Counted from the stretch's first letter, positions 31,038 through 43,695 are shown. The stretch: DNA of 64,000 nucleotides from Parasponia andersonii (GCA_002914805.1 JXTB01000034.1:1220972-1284971); one strand, 5' to 3'. The notes: generated by a model not told the origin, from the sequence alone. Numbers and translations are program-made.

Positions 31038-33781
31038 TTTTGTTTTAGCTGCAAAAGGGGAAAAAAATTTAATAACATGAAAATTGTATATAAAATATTA
31101 AGAAATGTAACTATGAATCTATATTAATATGACATTTTTATAATGTTCAATTAATAATATAATTTTTATACTTACATAATATTATATAAAATTTCTTTAT
31201 GAACTGTATTCTTAATATGAGTTAGGCATTTATTGATGGATTCATTTATTAGTATATATAGTCCTTTAGGAGTTATTATTCGTGATAAAGTTATATAAAA
31301 TTGATAGTGTAAATGCCTACTTTATTTAGTGATTATCCTTGGTTTTTATTTATTGTCATTTCATAACAAATTTTTACAGTGAATTCACCTTTTCAAGGTG
31401 AATAGCCATTTGGATTCATTAATAATCATTTCTATTATTGGAATATATACTTTTTTATTTTTATTATCTGAACTTATAATTTATACTTTTATAATTCTAT
31501 TTGTTAATTGTGTGATGATAAGTCTTGTTCCATTACATAATCTCACTGATTGGTTTAAATTTTGCAATAATATTATTGGAGTTCAAATTTTAAGATTTAA
31601 TTCGTGTGGTAGTATGCCGTTAAAATTTAAACTATATAAAAATTCTTGAGGATATAATAAATTAAGTTCATCAATATTTTCAGTTGAAACTATTATTGTA
31701 TCATAACTGTAATAAATTTTTGATTCGTTTGGTATTTATGATAATATATATTTGTTTATATCATTAGCTATATTATTTTTTAGGGCTATTATCGCTCTAT
31801 GTCACATATAATTGATGTTATTAAAGATTTTTTCAAAGTTGTAGTATATTAATTTTGAAATTTTCTAAGTTAGATTTGATTCGTATTGTATTATATATTT
31901 TTCCGATATTTGAATCCATGTTACGTCTTCATTTTTAGGATCTTTTATTTCTTTTGTAGTACCATTTCTAACATTTAATATTCATTTTAAAAATTCTGAA
32001 ATTTCTTTTCTTTCTTGTTCTGTTATACTGGAATTTTTTAATCTTATGTTTTCTATTCGAGATAATAATTAAAAATATGGCCATAAATAAGAATTATTTA
32101 TGCTCACATTTATTATATCTTCTTTTGTTCCAATATGTATAACAGGAAAAATTTGTCGAAAATCACCGCCTAATATAATTATCATTCCGCCAAAAAGTTG
32201 GTCAAAATTATCTTTTAAATCTTATAATGTTTTGTCTAAAGCTTCAAAATAATGCTTGTTATTCATTGGTGCCTTATCCCATAATATTAATGATATTTTT
32301 TCAATTAATTTTGCTAACTGAGCTCTTTTTTTGATGTGGCATGTAGAAAATTTGTCAGTTAATAAGGGTATTTAGAATCTTAAATGTATGGTTCTAAGCT
32401 ATTCTAGAAGATGCAACAACTAAAACTATTCTATTATTTAATCTGACTATTGTAATAATAGCATTTCATATATAAGTTTTTTCGGTACCTCTTTGTCCAT
32501 AAATAAAAAATAGATCTAGTTTTTTATTATTTAATGATTCTATAATTTATTCATAGATATAGCATTGTTCATTATTTAAGTTTTTTTTTTCCAAAATAAT
32601 GTTTTCTTGTCTTAATTTATTTATATCATAATCTAATTCTTCTCACAAAGTTCGTTATTTAAGTCATCAATTAATGTTCCAATTGGTAACGGTGAGTTGA
32701 AATTTATTAGAATTGATGAATTTAAATTTAATTGCTTTTCTAATTCATATAGTAAATAATTGTATAGTTCATTTTCAGGAATCTGAAAGTTTGGATTATT
32801 GAATAAGATTTTGATTCTGTGTAGAATATCTTCTGCCATAAGCTTCTAGTGATTTTCTAGTAATATTGTTGGATTATTTACATTACAAAATAATAAAATT
32901 ATAGTAAATAATTGTCGCAGTTGATGTGGGGTTGACCAAAATAAAGCTTCTAATATTGATTCGTTCTATTTTTTGTCATCTCCTAATAAATCTAGTGCAT
33001 TACATGGTGCCTAATTCTCCAGAATTTGGATAGATATAAAAAGTTCATCTAATTGAGTATTCTGATTTTCTAGGAGTTCAAATTTTGTCTTTATTATTCT
33101 ATACCCATTTAGTGAGGAATTATAAATAGGAAAATTATCTGGTTTCTGCATTAATTTTATTAATTTACATCTATTCTATCGAAGTTATTCTTTGGATTCC
33201 TGGTTGTTTGATTATATTATCTAGATGTTGATCTGAATCAAATGTTATGTTTTATATATATGGTAAATGAACTATTAATCTTTGTATTGTTGGATTTCTC
33301 TGATGTATGAGATATTCGTATAATCTTCACATATCTTTATATGATGTTATATATCAGTAGTCAATATAGATTTTTATTTCTTTATAAATAGTTTGTCTAG
33401 AGTATTCTATACATATATTATCTTCTATTATTGCTTTTATTCTATTTGGACCTTTTTGTATATAAAATATTGTATTTCTATATTTATACTTGATAAATCC
33501 ATTTTCTTCGATGATTGTTTAATTTTTAAATTATTTAGGAAATTTTTTTGAACAAACTGAGTTTTTCATGCATAGAGCATTTGTTTTAGCAACACTACAT
33601 TGTCCATGCATCATAAATTCTACTATGATGTTATATTCTCGTGGGTTTTTTTCAGGATCAAGTATTTCAGCAGAGATAAAATTATCTATTTGTAATAGTT
33701 CAAATAATTTTTCATTAGGACGTAACCAAAATAAAAAAAAAATAACAATGCCACACTTTTGAAATTCAACAACGTATAAAT

Positions 33782-33875
33782 CTACATAACAAAATAAAAG
33801 TCATTAGTTTTAAAAAAAGATAAGAATTATTATTTTTTGCATACTTTTTTATTAAATTAAATAATATGGTCTTAC
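33782..33875 (-). other. Probable intron in the Helitron Rep gene
   Basis: GTAAGACC follows codons reading KIFETIIAG, and TTATGTAG precedes codons reading IYVVEFQK. Both flanking reading frames are Rep-like, so a 94-bp T-rich intron fits. Confidence 0.65.
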
Positions 33876-34832
33876 CTGCAATAATTGTTTCAAAAATTTT
33901 GTCAGTTTTAATAGTAGATAAAAATTGATTTAGTTTTATTTTAAAAATTCTTGTAATTATATCTGGTTTGTCTTCAGGTCTTTGGCCAAGAATTTTATTT
34001 AAAGCATTGTAATTTCAGGCCATTTAGAATTACATGTAAATATTATGAATAAGTCAGGATTTTCATATTATCTACATATTGTCATTGCATCTTGATAATT
34101 CTGGATCATATATCTAGGACTTCCAGAATGACTAGATGGAAGAATAATTCTTTTGCCAATTGCTCTAGCATCTGTGTCTTCTCTTATAACAGCATCTTGG
34201 ATGCCTTGATAAATTTCAGATTTTAAATTATTTTGATTTTTTCTGACATAATCCGATCGATCTTTTTCAACAGAAGCATATCCATCAACTACATATTGTT
34301 GAAAGAGTCTTTCAATTTTGAATAAAATATTATTTATATTTTCACGTTGTTGTAATTGATAGTAATAGAATGCTCTCATAGGTATTCTATTTGTCAAAGG
34401 TCATTTTCCCAGTCTATTTAAATTCTAATTTAAATCAATTCTATAACCATCTTCTTTGTATGGAAATAAGAGTGGATATTGTAAGGTCATATAAGATGGA
34501 TGTAATTTTGTGATTCTTTGTAAATTATCTGTTTTGTCTTAAATTATAATGTCTTTTCCTTTTTTATATTCACCAATATCTCCAACAATGAAGCCTCATA
34601 TATCATTTGAAGTAAGTAATTCATATTTATTATTATCTGTTGATCGTCATCCTATCAATCTTAATTTCATAGATAGGACTTTGTTTTCACTATATCTATC
34701 TCTAACCATGCGAAAATTTTTTACTAATTTATTATTTTTATTAATTATTTTAATTAAGTTTTCAACAATTAATTTTGTTAATTCTTTTGAAGCATCATCG
34801 AATGAAAATATTGAAATTCGATTTTCAATTTC

Positions 34833-34853
34833 ATATATATATATATATATATA
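34833..34853. repeat. (AT)n microsatellite inside Rep coding sequence
   Basis: Twenty-one bases of alternating AT lie where the protein reads QLYIY. The frame before it (PRFFQLYIY) and after it (EIENRIS) differ, so a slippage change that is not a multiple of three broke the gene. Confidence 0.85.
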
Positions 34854-35245
34854 ATTGGAAAAATCTTGGAAGATTATTATTCGATGGTAATAATGATCCC
34901 ATAAGATGATGTACTTGACCACTAATTTTGAAAATATATGGACTATCTGAATTTTTTGTATTTTGTCCTATATTTGCTCCAAAAGATGAGAAAGCAAACA
35001 TAGAATTAAAAGTTCGGATCTTTTTTCGGAAATGTGTACTTATGGGTCCCCCATAATAATCAAGTAATTGATTTAATATTGGAGGAGGATTTTTTATTAG
35101 AAAAAGTTTAACTTTTCCATCTTTACAACATAAATTATATTTCGGTATATAAGTCCTTTTCGTAGACTCATTAAACCAAAAAGATGTGCCGCAATATTTA
35201 TAGACGCAAGAACAATCCCACGATCATGATATTCATTAATATCAT

Positions 35246-38200
35246 CTGTAATATGGTATTGAATAGAAGTTAAAAGTGAGAAAATATATAAAGGATTTAA
35301 TTTATAATAATAAAAATATTTATTTTTTTATTCTTGTATAGTAAAGAAATTACTTTGAAAGTTGGAGTTAGGAGAGGCTGATAGTTCTGTAAAGAAATAA
35401 AGGGAATATTTTTCAAAATTTGTGAAGTTTGATATCGGGAGAAGCCTTACCGATGAGTATTTTTTGATACCATGCTAGAGTCCTCACATTGATGATTTGA
35501 ATTATCAGCATGACTAAATTCAAAATCTTGATTTAAAAGATGATGATAACAGTGTGATTTTGAATTAAAAGATGATGATAACAGTGTTTATACTAATTTC
35601 TTGATAAAGAAAAATTTCTTGACATTATTGTATTACTTATTAAAAGATTGAAAAAAAAATTTATTATGTTGATATTTCCTTACTAAAAAAACTCATGGGA
35701 TAATATAACATCGTTATTTATATATAAAATAATTGAGTTACGAATGTATATTATTTATTTAAAATATGCTACTAATATCACATTTTTTTGCTACTTTTCT
35801 AATATCGCTCTTACTATATTTTTTTCCCAATTGAAATTGTGTCTTTCATGTATACATAGTTTGATATATTAATTATTTCAATCAATGATATTTCTATTTT
35901 ATTATCTAAAAGGATGATAATCAAATGCTAAGGATAACAAATAAATGTTGAGAATTTTATATTGTTAAATCTTATTCTACTCTTTTTTTTTAGATTCCTA
36001 ATAGGGTGTTTTTTTTGGTCCTTTTTTTTAATTAAAATTACATACTCTAATTACATGATTAAGAATATGAGTTAACTAAACTATTAGTATTTTTATATTG
36101 TTATTCAATATGGTTACAATCATACTTCAAATGCAATACCTTAATTACATAAAAAATAAAAGTCCTTCAATTTAATTATACAAAGTATTAAATCATTCAT
36201 ATAATGAATACAAAATTAAGTACATAATCATAATAAGATATCTACAATAATTATACAACTATATAGATTACAGTCTTCTTTTCTTCTTTCCTTGTCTCTA
36301 TTCATAATAAAAGCTTTATCCTTCTCTATATCAACGAAAGCAGCAAATGAAAGTAGCAAATTTGTGAGAAAATATATTTTCAGGTGTTTATCTAACTACC
36401 TGAGAAATAATTTTTTTTTTCTATAAAAAGAGTAAAACATTTCTGACAATTATTTAAACACATGAAATATTATCTATATATGAAAAAATCTGCCATATAT
36501 ATTATATTAATTGAGTAACAAAAATAAAATCATAGGATTATCACATTAGATTGCCCAAAAACTACCAAGTGAATAATGATTTAAAAATTGGATAATAGAC
36601 AGAGAAATATCAAAATAAAGCAAAGGCTTGATGACTGGATATCTAATAGAATGACGAAAAGGCAAGGAAAATGACCAAAAAGCTAGACCAAATCCCTAGC
36701 CTGAATGTAAGGAAAACAGGATAATTTAGTCAAATCACAAAAACCATAAAAGTGAAAAGACCAAATAATCATACCCGTTCATAAACTTCAAAAGTAATCT
36801 TAAGGGTAAAATCGTAAATATAAATTCACAATACGTAGTCGAAACAAAATTATCTAAAGAACCCTCACCGAATATCTACTTTTCAGAATAGTCTAAGGGC
36901 AGAGTCATAAAATCAAACTACATGTGTAAACCAAATTTATTACACAATAATAATACCTATCATACATGGCAATATTTTGGGCAGTTAACATGTTAATCCA
37001 TATGATAAGAAAAATATGATCATCATCACCAAATACATATATAAAATATCCTCGAAAAAGAGTAAAATAGTATTAAGTAAAAGGGGAGAAGAAAAAAGAA
37101 AGAATAAACAAATATAGTTTAGAGAAAAACAAACAAACGAAGAAATAGAAATACTTTACAAAATACACAGATACATATAATAGAGACAAAATGGGGCAAA
37201 ATCAGAGACTGGATAGAAAAACCCAAGAAAAAGACAAATACCAGAAAAATACTAATCATAGAAATATCAAAAATAATATATCTAAACAATTTAAACTATC
37301 CAATACAAAAACAAAGACATAAACATCTAAACAATATAAAGGCAGAACAAACAGTGTATATTAATTGATAAACTAAAGACATATAATTAAATTCAAAAGC
37401 AACAGAATTTAATAAGACATTTGAACAGTATATGATATTAAATGCAACGACCAAGAAGTAAATGCTTTGATAATATATGAATTAAATATAGAACAAATAT
37501 AAATGAATAAAAGAAGAAAGCATATCTATAAAGACTTAACATAATAAAACAAAGCATAACTATAACTTGAATGAAGACAAAATAATAAGAAGATAAAAGA
37601 ACATAGTAAAAGATAATGATACCTGAATTATTTCTAGAAAAGCTTTTTTCAAACCAACTATAGAAAAGTAGACGTTATACAGATAATAGATAAGGGAATA
37701 AGAGCATAATAAATACAGTGAAGGAGAATAAGTGCAAGCTGAGTAAACTGTAAATATAGATAAAGATAGCAGTAAATAGAGATGGGAGTAATAGTAAACA
37801 ATGATAAAGCTAGGAGTAAATAGGGTATAACTAATAGTAAATATTTTGGGTATTTATACTACAACAACAATAAAGAAAATACAAAAATATTAAAAAATAA
37901 ACTTTACACATGGCAATATCCAAAATGTACATGTAACAAAAATAAATATATTTAACAAAAAAAAGTAAGAAACTTACTCAATATGAACACTTGAGATAAT
38001 CAGATAAGAAACAAAGTAAATATCTCATAAAAATATGTGAAAAAGTCCAAAAATATATTCTAAAAAATCATTTCCTTAATTTTCTTCTTTGTTTTCAACT
38101 ATTTTTAATTTTTTTTGCTTTTTTCTTTTTTTTTCTAACGTAAATAATTGAAAAATATTAGAACAACATTAAATGAACTTGTGTGAATAGGAATAAAATC

Positions 38201-39110
38201 ATAAATGCAATTAGATAGATCATCAATAGCAAAAAGAAACATCATCATTACTATAAAAAAAATCTAAAAAAGATAAGAAATATCAAGCAAAAATAATTTA
38301 AAAAATAGAAAATATTCTAACAATGCTCTAACAAACATTCTAGAAATCTAACACACATATAAAAAATCTCAAAATTAATGCATATATGCACACATACATT
38401 ATCTATACATTTCTATTAAGAATTGCAATAAAAAATAAAAAATTATAATATCACGACATTACAAAGAAATTAAATAAATAAAATAATTAATAAAATAAAA
38501 CTCATTATATAACCAAAAAAAAGTCCAACCAAAATAACTAAAAAACTAAGTCCAATCTCAAAGTCACAAAGCCCAACAGAAAAATAGTCCAATTGAGCCG
38601 TTAACAAAAATTGCACCAAAAGATAAAAACTCAATATCTAAGAATCAAAGCCTAAGCAAAAACTCAAAATAAAGAAACAACCATATGCAGGAACCGAAGT
38701 CCAAATTAAAAACCTAAACCACAAAAAGAGCAAATAAACCCCAAAGATAATTAACAAATATTTCCATTACAACAGAAAACTCACAACAATACGAATAAAT
38801 TGATATATAAACAAACACAAACTTTAATTAAAAAATCATTCAAAATATGAAGAATATTACAACTAAATATATATGTGTTAAAAGACAAAGTTTCAAAACA
38901 AGAAAATACCAGAGAGATTAGATCTATACCATTCGGCCAAAATCAATGAACCCAAAATCGAAGCGTAGAAGACAAAAAGGAGAAGAAAGACAATCAAGAC
39001 TGTAGAACACAGAAAAAACCTCAAAGGAAGAAGAGAAAAACTGAGAGCTTAGAACCCAAAAAAAAAACAAATCAAATAATGAAACCAAAAACACCATAAT
39101 CTCAAAGAGG
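35246..39110 (-). other. Long T-rich leader/intron-like region of the Helitron
   Basis: No coding sequence. Between about 36200 and 39100 the plus strand is strongly enriched in A over T, so the minus strand is T-rich, as plant introns are on their sense strand. A minus-strand acceptor-like site (ttatttctttacag) lies at about 35390 and another (ccatattacag) at 35246, just before readable Rep sequence. A block at about 36690-36850 resembles 39330-39440 (gaccaaataa, cgtaagggcaaaatcgtaa). Confidence 0.5.
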
Positions 39111-39240
39111 AAGAGAAAGAGAGAGAGAAAGAGACGATCTATATAGAGAGAGAAAGAGAAAGAGAGAACCCAGACATGAAAAGCAAAGAGAGAAGGAAAA
39201 AAAAAAAATATTCAAGCGAGAGAGAGAGAGACACACACAC
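39111..39240 (-). promoter_or_regulatory. CT-rich promoter-like region of the Helitron gene
   Basis: On the minus strand, tracts of CT repeats surround a TATA-like 'ctctctatatagatcg' near 39140. On the plus strand this appears as GA and CA microsatellites (39113-39240). CT-rich DNA with a TATA box is common at plant transcription starts. Direction and distance fit transcription towards the Rep gene. No experimental support. Confidence 0.45.
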
Positions 39241-39559
39241 ACAGAATTGACCAGTATCAAACACAACACCTAAGGTCTCGACAAAATGACTAAAAACCCA
39301 ACTCAATTCCTAAATTAAATAAAACAAACACATGGTAATTTTGTCAATTCATAAAAAAAGATAACAGTGAAAAGACCAAATAACCAGACCCAAACACAAA
39401 CCTCAACACTAATCGTAAGGGCAAAATCGTAATAATGGATCCACACACATCTAGTCCGTCTCTCTTCGATCCACACAAAATAACCTAAATCCCCCCCCTC
39501 CCACCCAACAACAGACCTGACTACAGATCAAGGGCAAAATAGTCAAATCGCATCATTCA

Positions 39560-39624
39560 AAAGCGAAAAAAAAATATATTGTTATTTGTACGGTAGTTTT
39601 CTACACCACTTTAGTATATATAGA
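39560..39624 (-). mobile_element. Helitron 5' terminus
   Basis: The minus strand begins TCTATATATACTAAAGTGG after an A, followed by a gtagaaaactaccgtac stretch. This is the conserved kind of end by which plant Helitrons are recognised. Confidence 0.7.
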
Positions 39625-40329
39625 TAATGTGTCTACCAAAGCAGGAGATTTCAGATCCCCTTAAACATTACATATGAATATAAAAAATAAGGGTAAAAAA
39701 ATAAAATATGATATTTTCCAAGCTAACCAACTAATTGTATAAGGCGGAGCCTAACCAATTATTATATCAATCCACTTACTATGGGCCTATACATTATAAG
39801 ATAAGATTCATACTTCAAGTCTAGTACTAATTATTATCTCATATGTACGAGTGACTATAATAGAGGACAATAATCGCTTCATTTGTAACAACCTGTTATT
39901 TTGCAGGATCGCATATATCCTAACATTTGTTTTCATCTTGGATGGTACCAGAACATTTTTATTTAAGAAACAAGGATAAAGGCACTTCTTACCCTCTCAT
40001 ACACACTGAAAATATTCATATATCTGAGAAAGACAATGAATTTAGCTTAACTAAAACCAAATTTCAACTATATAGCTATGTACTAATCGCATTCAATTGA
40101 ATGCCACACGTGACAAACTGAAAGCGCCATGAATCGGCTTGATCCAATGGCAATGAGTAATCCGCATTGAACCAGATGCTCAGGAAAGTCAAGAACATTG
40201 CCAAGGCCCTCGTTTGGCGCTTCCTTCTGGTCACTCGCCGTGGCTAATCAAAAACACCATTTTCACCATCTGATCCTCGTCCATCGCATTGAATAATAAG
40301 TTTTTGTTAGAATTTGGCTAGATAATAAA
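39625..40329. other. Intergenic, no gene seen
   Basis: AT-rich, with a less AT-rich patch at about 40090-40290 that holds no long ORF and no RNA structure I recognise. Confidence 0.5.
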
Positions 40330-40830
40330 AATGATTAAATATAACAATGATCTTTGAATTATACCTGTTGTATCATTTTACTCTCTTAGTTTTCAACTTA
40401 CATGTTAAGGACCCATAAATTATGTAATTGTTACAATAATGACTCATTTGTTAGATACTTTGTCCCCATCTTATGAGTTAGAATATTATTTTTACCTATA
40501 TTTACTAAATTATGCGTTTTGCATATGACTTATTTTTGTTAAAAGTTTAACAGTTTATGAAAAAAAAAATAGTCATTATTACAATAATTACATAAGTCTT
40601 GGTAGTTTACAGTGCAAAGTAAAAAATTTAAAATTTCATCCGTGACCACAATTTCTAAATTATGTACTTTATGATGACTTATTTCTATTAAATATTTAAC
40701 AGTTTATGACAAAATTATTCTTATTGCAACAATAACATAGTTTAAAGACTGTTAATATTTAAGTTGAATATTTAGAGGGCAAAATAGTAACAAGTATAAT
40801 TCCAGGGGCAATTAATATCATTAATCCTAA
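40330..40830. mobile_element. Inverted-repeat (foldback/MITE-like) element
   Basis: The left arm (gaattatacctgttgta, ttcaactta, aattatgtaattgttacaataa) and the complement of the right arm (gaattatacttgttact, ttcaactta, aactatgttattgttgcaataa) match over roughly 100 bp with gaps. The centre holds a direct repeat with 160-bp spacing (ctaaattatg at 40505 and 40665). Ends and target duplication are not clear and no protein is encoded. Confidence 0.5.
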
Positions 40831-41084
40831 TAATAAAATAATAGGCCTAAAGCCCCACATTGGCAAAAGATGAGGACAAAGTATGCTTGAGCCTTATATA
40901 AAGAGACTATTTCCTTAGTACTAATCACTCTCACATGTAGCATTTCGAGTATGTCATTGTTGATGTTCTTGCTAAGAACAATGGATTTTAGTGATGAATC
41001 AAAGAAAATACAACAGCATGCAATAATTTGCAATGATGTAAATCTCTAACTTACATTTGCAATGAATATATTATAAAAATTGAT
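40831..41084. other. Intergenic, no gene seen
   Basis: AT-rich DNA between the inverted-repeat element and the SINE-like copy. I see nothing in it. Confidence 0.5.
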
Positions 41085-41268
41085 ACTCCATTCAATTCTA
41101 CAGAGCGTCTAATCACTTATTCTTTAAGTAAATTTTCACAAGATGATGACGAATGATGATAGAGTATGGACCTAAAGAAAAATAACTAATGCATCCTGAG
41201 AATTGAACTCTTGATTTAGTACCCACTATTCATACACCACACACACTGAGCTAGCTCCAGTAGGCACT
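41085..41268 (-). mobile_element. SINE-like element with tRNA-like head
   Basis: The minus strand reads GGAGCTAGCTCAGTGTG near 41260, resembling a pol III A box (TAGCTCAGTGG type). About 45 bases later comes GAGTTCAATTCTC near 41195, resembling a B box. The tail ends 'gaatggagtatcaa'. A relative of the tail, in the same orientation, is at about 11495-11600, which supports a dispersed family. I did not find a clear target duplication. A decayed tRNA gene is the alternative. Confidence 0.45.
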
Positions 41269-43557
41269 TACGACATTTAAACTTAATTCTTTATAATTGA
41301 TTTGGGTTTGACATCTAATAAGAAAACAAATTTTTTGAGGGAAAAAAAAGGTTATTATCAATTTTGACCATTTTTTTAATCCATGTGATGAAAAAGACGA
41401 TAAATATAAAAACTTCATAAAATTAGGACTTTTATTTAATGAAAAAAACCACAATTTTAAAATTATTGCCAACTAGTCCCTCTTCAAAAAATGCAAAGTG
41501 TAAAAAGCATGACTAATCAAGAATGGAATTTGGAGGAGGGTACTTACAACTCGACCATACTTGAATTTTATTTTGGTCAAATGTGCTCAAGGAATATGTT
41601 AAACACCATGATACTTTTATCTATATTTATAAGGGCTTATGAGATGAAACTTAACTAACGGTTGTGAAAATGGCATACATGAAATACTAATTAGTTATAT
41701 TCTATCATATATGTAATATCAAGTTTGTTACTTAGCCTAAAATTTTACTATATTTATTTAAATTATTTAATCACATAAATTAAATAGTTATGCACTAAAG
41801 AATTTTGTGGAGATGGTTGCAGTGGAATATACACACGAAAGCCAAGATTAAATACGTGTGCCTAATAAAAAAATAAAAAAATATGCATTTCCAAATCCAT
41901 ACATATAATTATTGTTTAATGTGTTGAGTGTCTAATTAATTAATTTTAATATTAATCTCTTAATATGTTAATTTAATAAGTAATATTGATTTTTTTCAAA
42001 TATATAATAATAGAATAGTTAGTATATATTTATATATTTAAGTTTGATTAGATATATAATATGACATATATGAATACTATCATTATTAATATGGTATAAA
42101 CTTAATTAATTGTGTTGCCATTGGGCTCTAAATTTAGCCTAATAAAAAAATCTAAATTGAAATTGTTAATGTGGCTTGTTTGTATTTGGACTCTAAATGC
42201 TTTAGTCCAATAATCACTCATTCTAGTAATATGTATTAATATATGTAATGAATATTGTTGTATGAATATTAATAAAAAGAGGTACATGGTTACAATAAGA
42301 TCGAGTATGTGGAATTTTACTACAAGTACAAATAAAATTTTGTAAGAACCTAAGGTAAGTAAATCTCACCTTATATATTTATATGAAAAGTTATGTGCTA
42401 TTTGTGATGTAATTATGATTATACTAATATGTTGTTATACGTTCTGCAATAATAGTTGCATTAAGTATGTAAATATATCATGAACATGTGCATATATAAT
42501 TGCACGAAAAAAATTATGATTTTCAATGAAATTAATTTTTTTTTTGAAGTACTATGTATCCAAAACTATGTTTTAAGAAAAATAGTTTCTTTAATGTATG
42601 TTAAATTCTTAAAAAAAGTGTGAATAACTGACTGATTTACCCACAGTCACTATATTAATAACGAAAGTTTAAACTACGATGCTAGTCATTGTAGTACAAT
42701 AACTATATGGGATCCGAATAGTTATACGGTTACATATACTTATCATGATACTAATTTTATGGCATATCACTTCTGATAGATTTGGCATTACACTATGTTG
42801 AACTCAAATATGAGAAATTTATGAAATGAAAATATTTACAAATAAGATGTTTCAAAAAAACAAATGGAGAGATACATAGTTCTGGTTTTAAAAGTGACCT
42901 ATTTATATGACATGATATTCATTACATGCATGAGATTTATTTACTCGGCGCAGATTCATTCTATTCATTTAAATTTTCCAGATAAGCGATAATTCCTACT
43001 GGAGGTTGATTGACAGTGGCAGAATTCTAGATAGCAATAAAATGTTTTAAGTAATTTTATGTTCTTACTTTCACATATATAATTATTTGACCAAAATTAA
43101 GTATGGTTTTATTTTTATGAAGTGTATGAATTCAATTTCTATTTTGAGACTTAATTTCAATTATAAAGTAAAATAAATCTTCGTTAAAAAGTATTTCTTT
43201 AATTTAATTATGAATAGTAACATTTAAAAAGAAATGAAATTTTCAAAAAAAAATAACCGACCTTCTGTTTTAACCTTATAAAATAAAACTATAAATTGAT
43301 ATTTTTTTTTAATCTAGATTTATATAATATTATAAGATATGTCAATCGTCAAGTCGTTGTTTCCTTGTCATTTTTTCTATACACGTTGGAGTCATGAGTT
43401 CTATATTATGTTAAAATAATAGACTTAGCCTTGCCTAAATGTTAATTAATATCCCTATCATTTAAGGTTGGGCACTTTACCCATTACTTATAGCCTTACA
43501 CGTACTTATAATACCAAAATTATGCTTGTTAGTGACATTATCAAATGGTGGTTTGTT
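41269..43557. other. AT-rich intergenic, no gene seen
   Basis: ORFs are short and low in complexity. No repeat with defined ends, RNA gene or conserved domain was recognised. Confidence 0.55.
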
Positions 43558-43695
43558 TAGGGTTGATAATTTGTGACACAACTCGAATCTCATATAGGAT
43601 TAACTAGTTTAGGTTTATCTTAAACAAGTTTGGGTCAAAATAGAGTTAAATTCGTGAATCTATTTATTAAACAGGTTGGGTTTGGATTGACTTAT
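43558..43695. mobile_element. Left part of a TIR element split by the gypsy insertion
   Basis: Starts TAGGGTTGATAATTTGTG. The complement of 55252 downwards starts TAGGGTTCACAATTCGC. The inner parts also pair (ctatttattaaacaggttggg against ctatttattcaaataggtt). The two halves become one element of about 610 bp when the gypsy element is removed. No clear target duplication. Confidence 0.45.

Larger units (their letters stand above)
31250..35245 (-). pseudogene. Helitron Rep/PIF1-like helicase gene (broken)
   Basis: The N-terminal region (35225-34860) reads CGTSFWFNE, YNLCCKDGKVKL, FNSMFAFSSFG and SGQVHHLMGSLLP, as in plant Helitron proteins. 34650-34400 gives IVGDIGEYKKGKDII and HPSYMTLQYPLLFPY. 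34397-34068 is the Helitron_like_N domain (LFQQYVVDGYA, GSPRYMIQNYQDAM), followed by DLFIIFTCN. An intron (33875-33782, GT..AG) precedes VEFQKCG near 33745. The helicase half shows GQRGTEKTYI (Walker A) near 32485, LGGDFRQIFPV near 32160 and LCNGTRLII near 31530. The His-x-His word expected after VEFQK is missing, Walker A lacks its last glycine, and an (AT)n expansion at 34833 shifts the frame. Confidence 0.85.
28400..39624 (-). mobile_element. Helitron (rolling-circle transposon), decayed; 5' end at 39624
   Basis: The minus strand carries a Rep/helicase gene (35245-31250) followed by an RPA-like gene (31037-28900), the gene pair known from plant Helitrons. Upstream, the minus strand reads A then TCTATATATACTAAAGTGG at 39624, the usual 5' terminus of plant Helitrons (TC start, inserted after A). 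I could not find a convincing 3' end (hairpin then CTRR then T), so the left limit is approximate. Between 35250 and 39600 there is a long non-coding leader. The coding sequences are full of stops, so this copy is dead. Confidence 0.75.
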
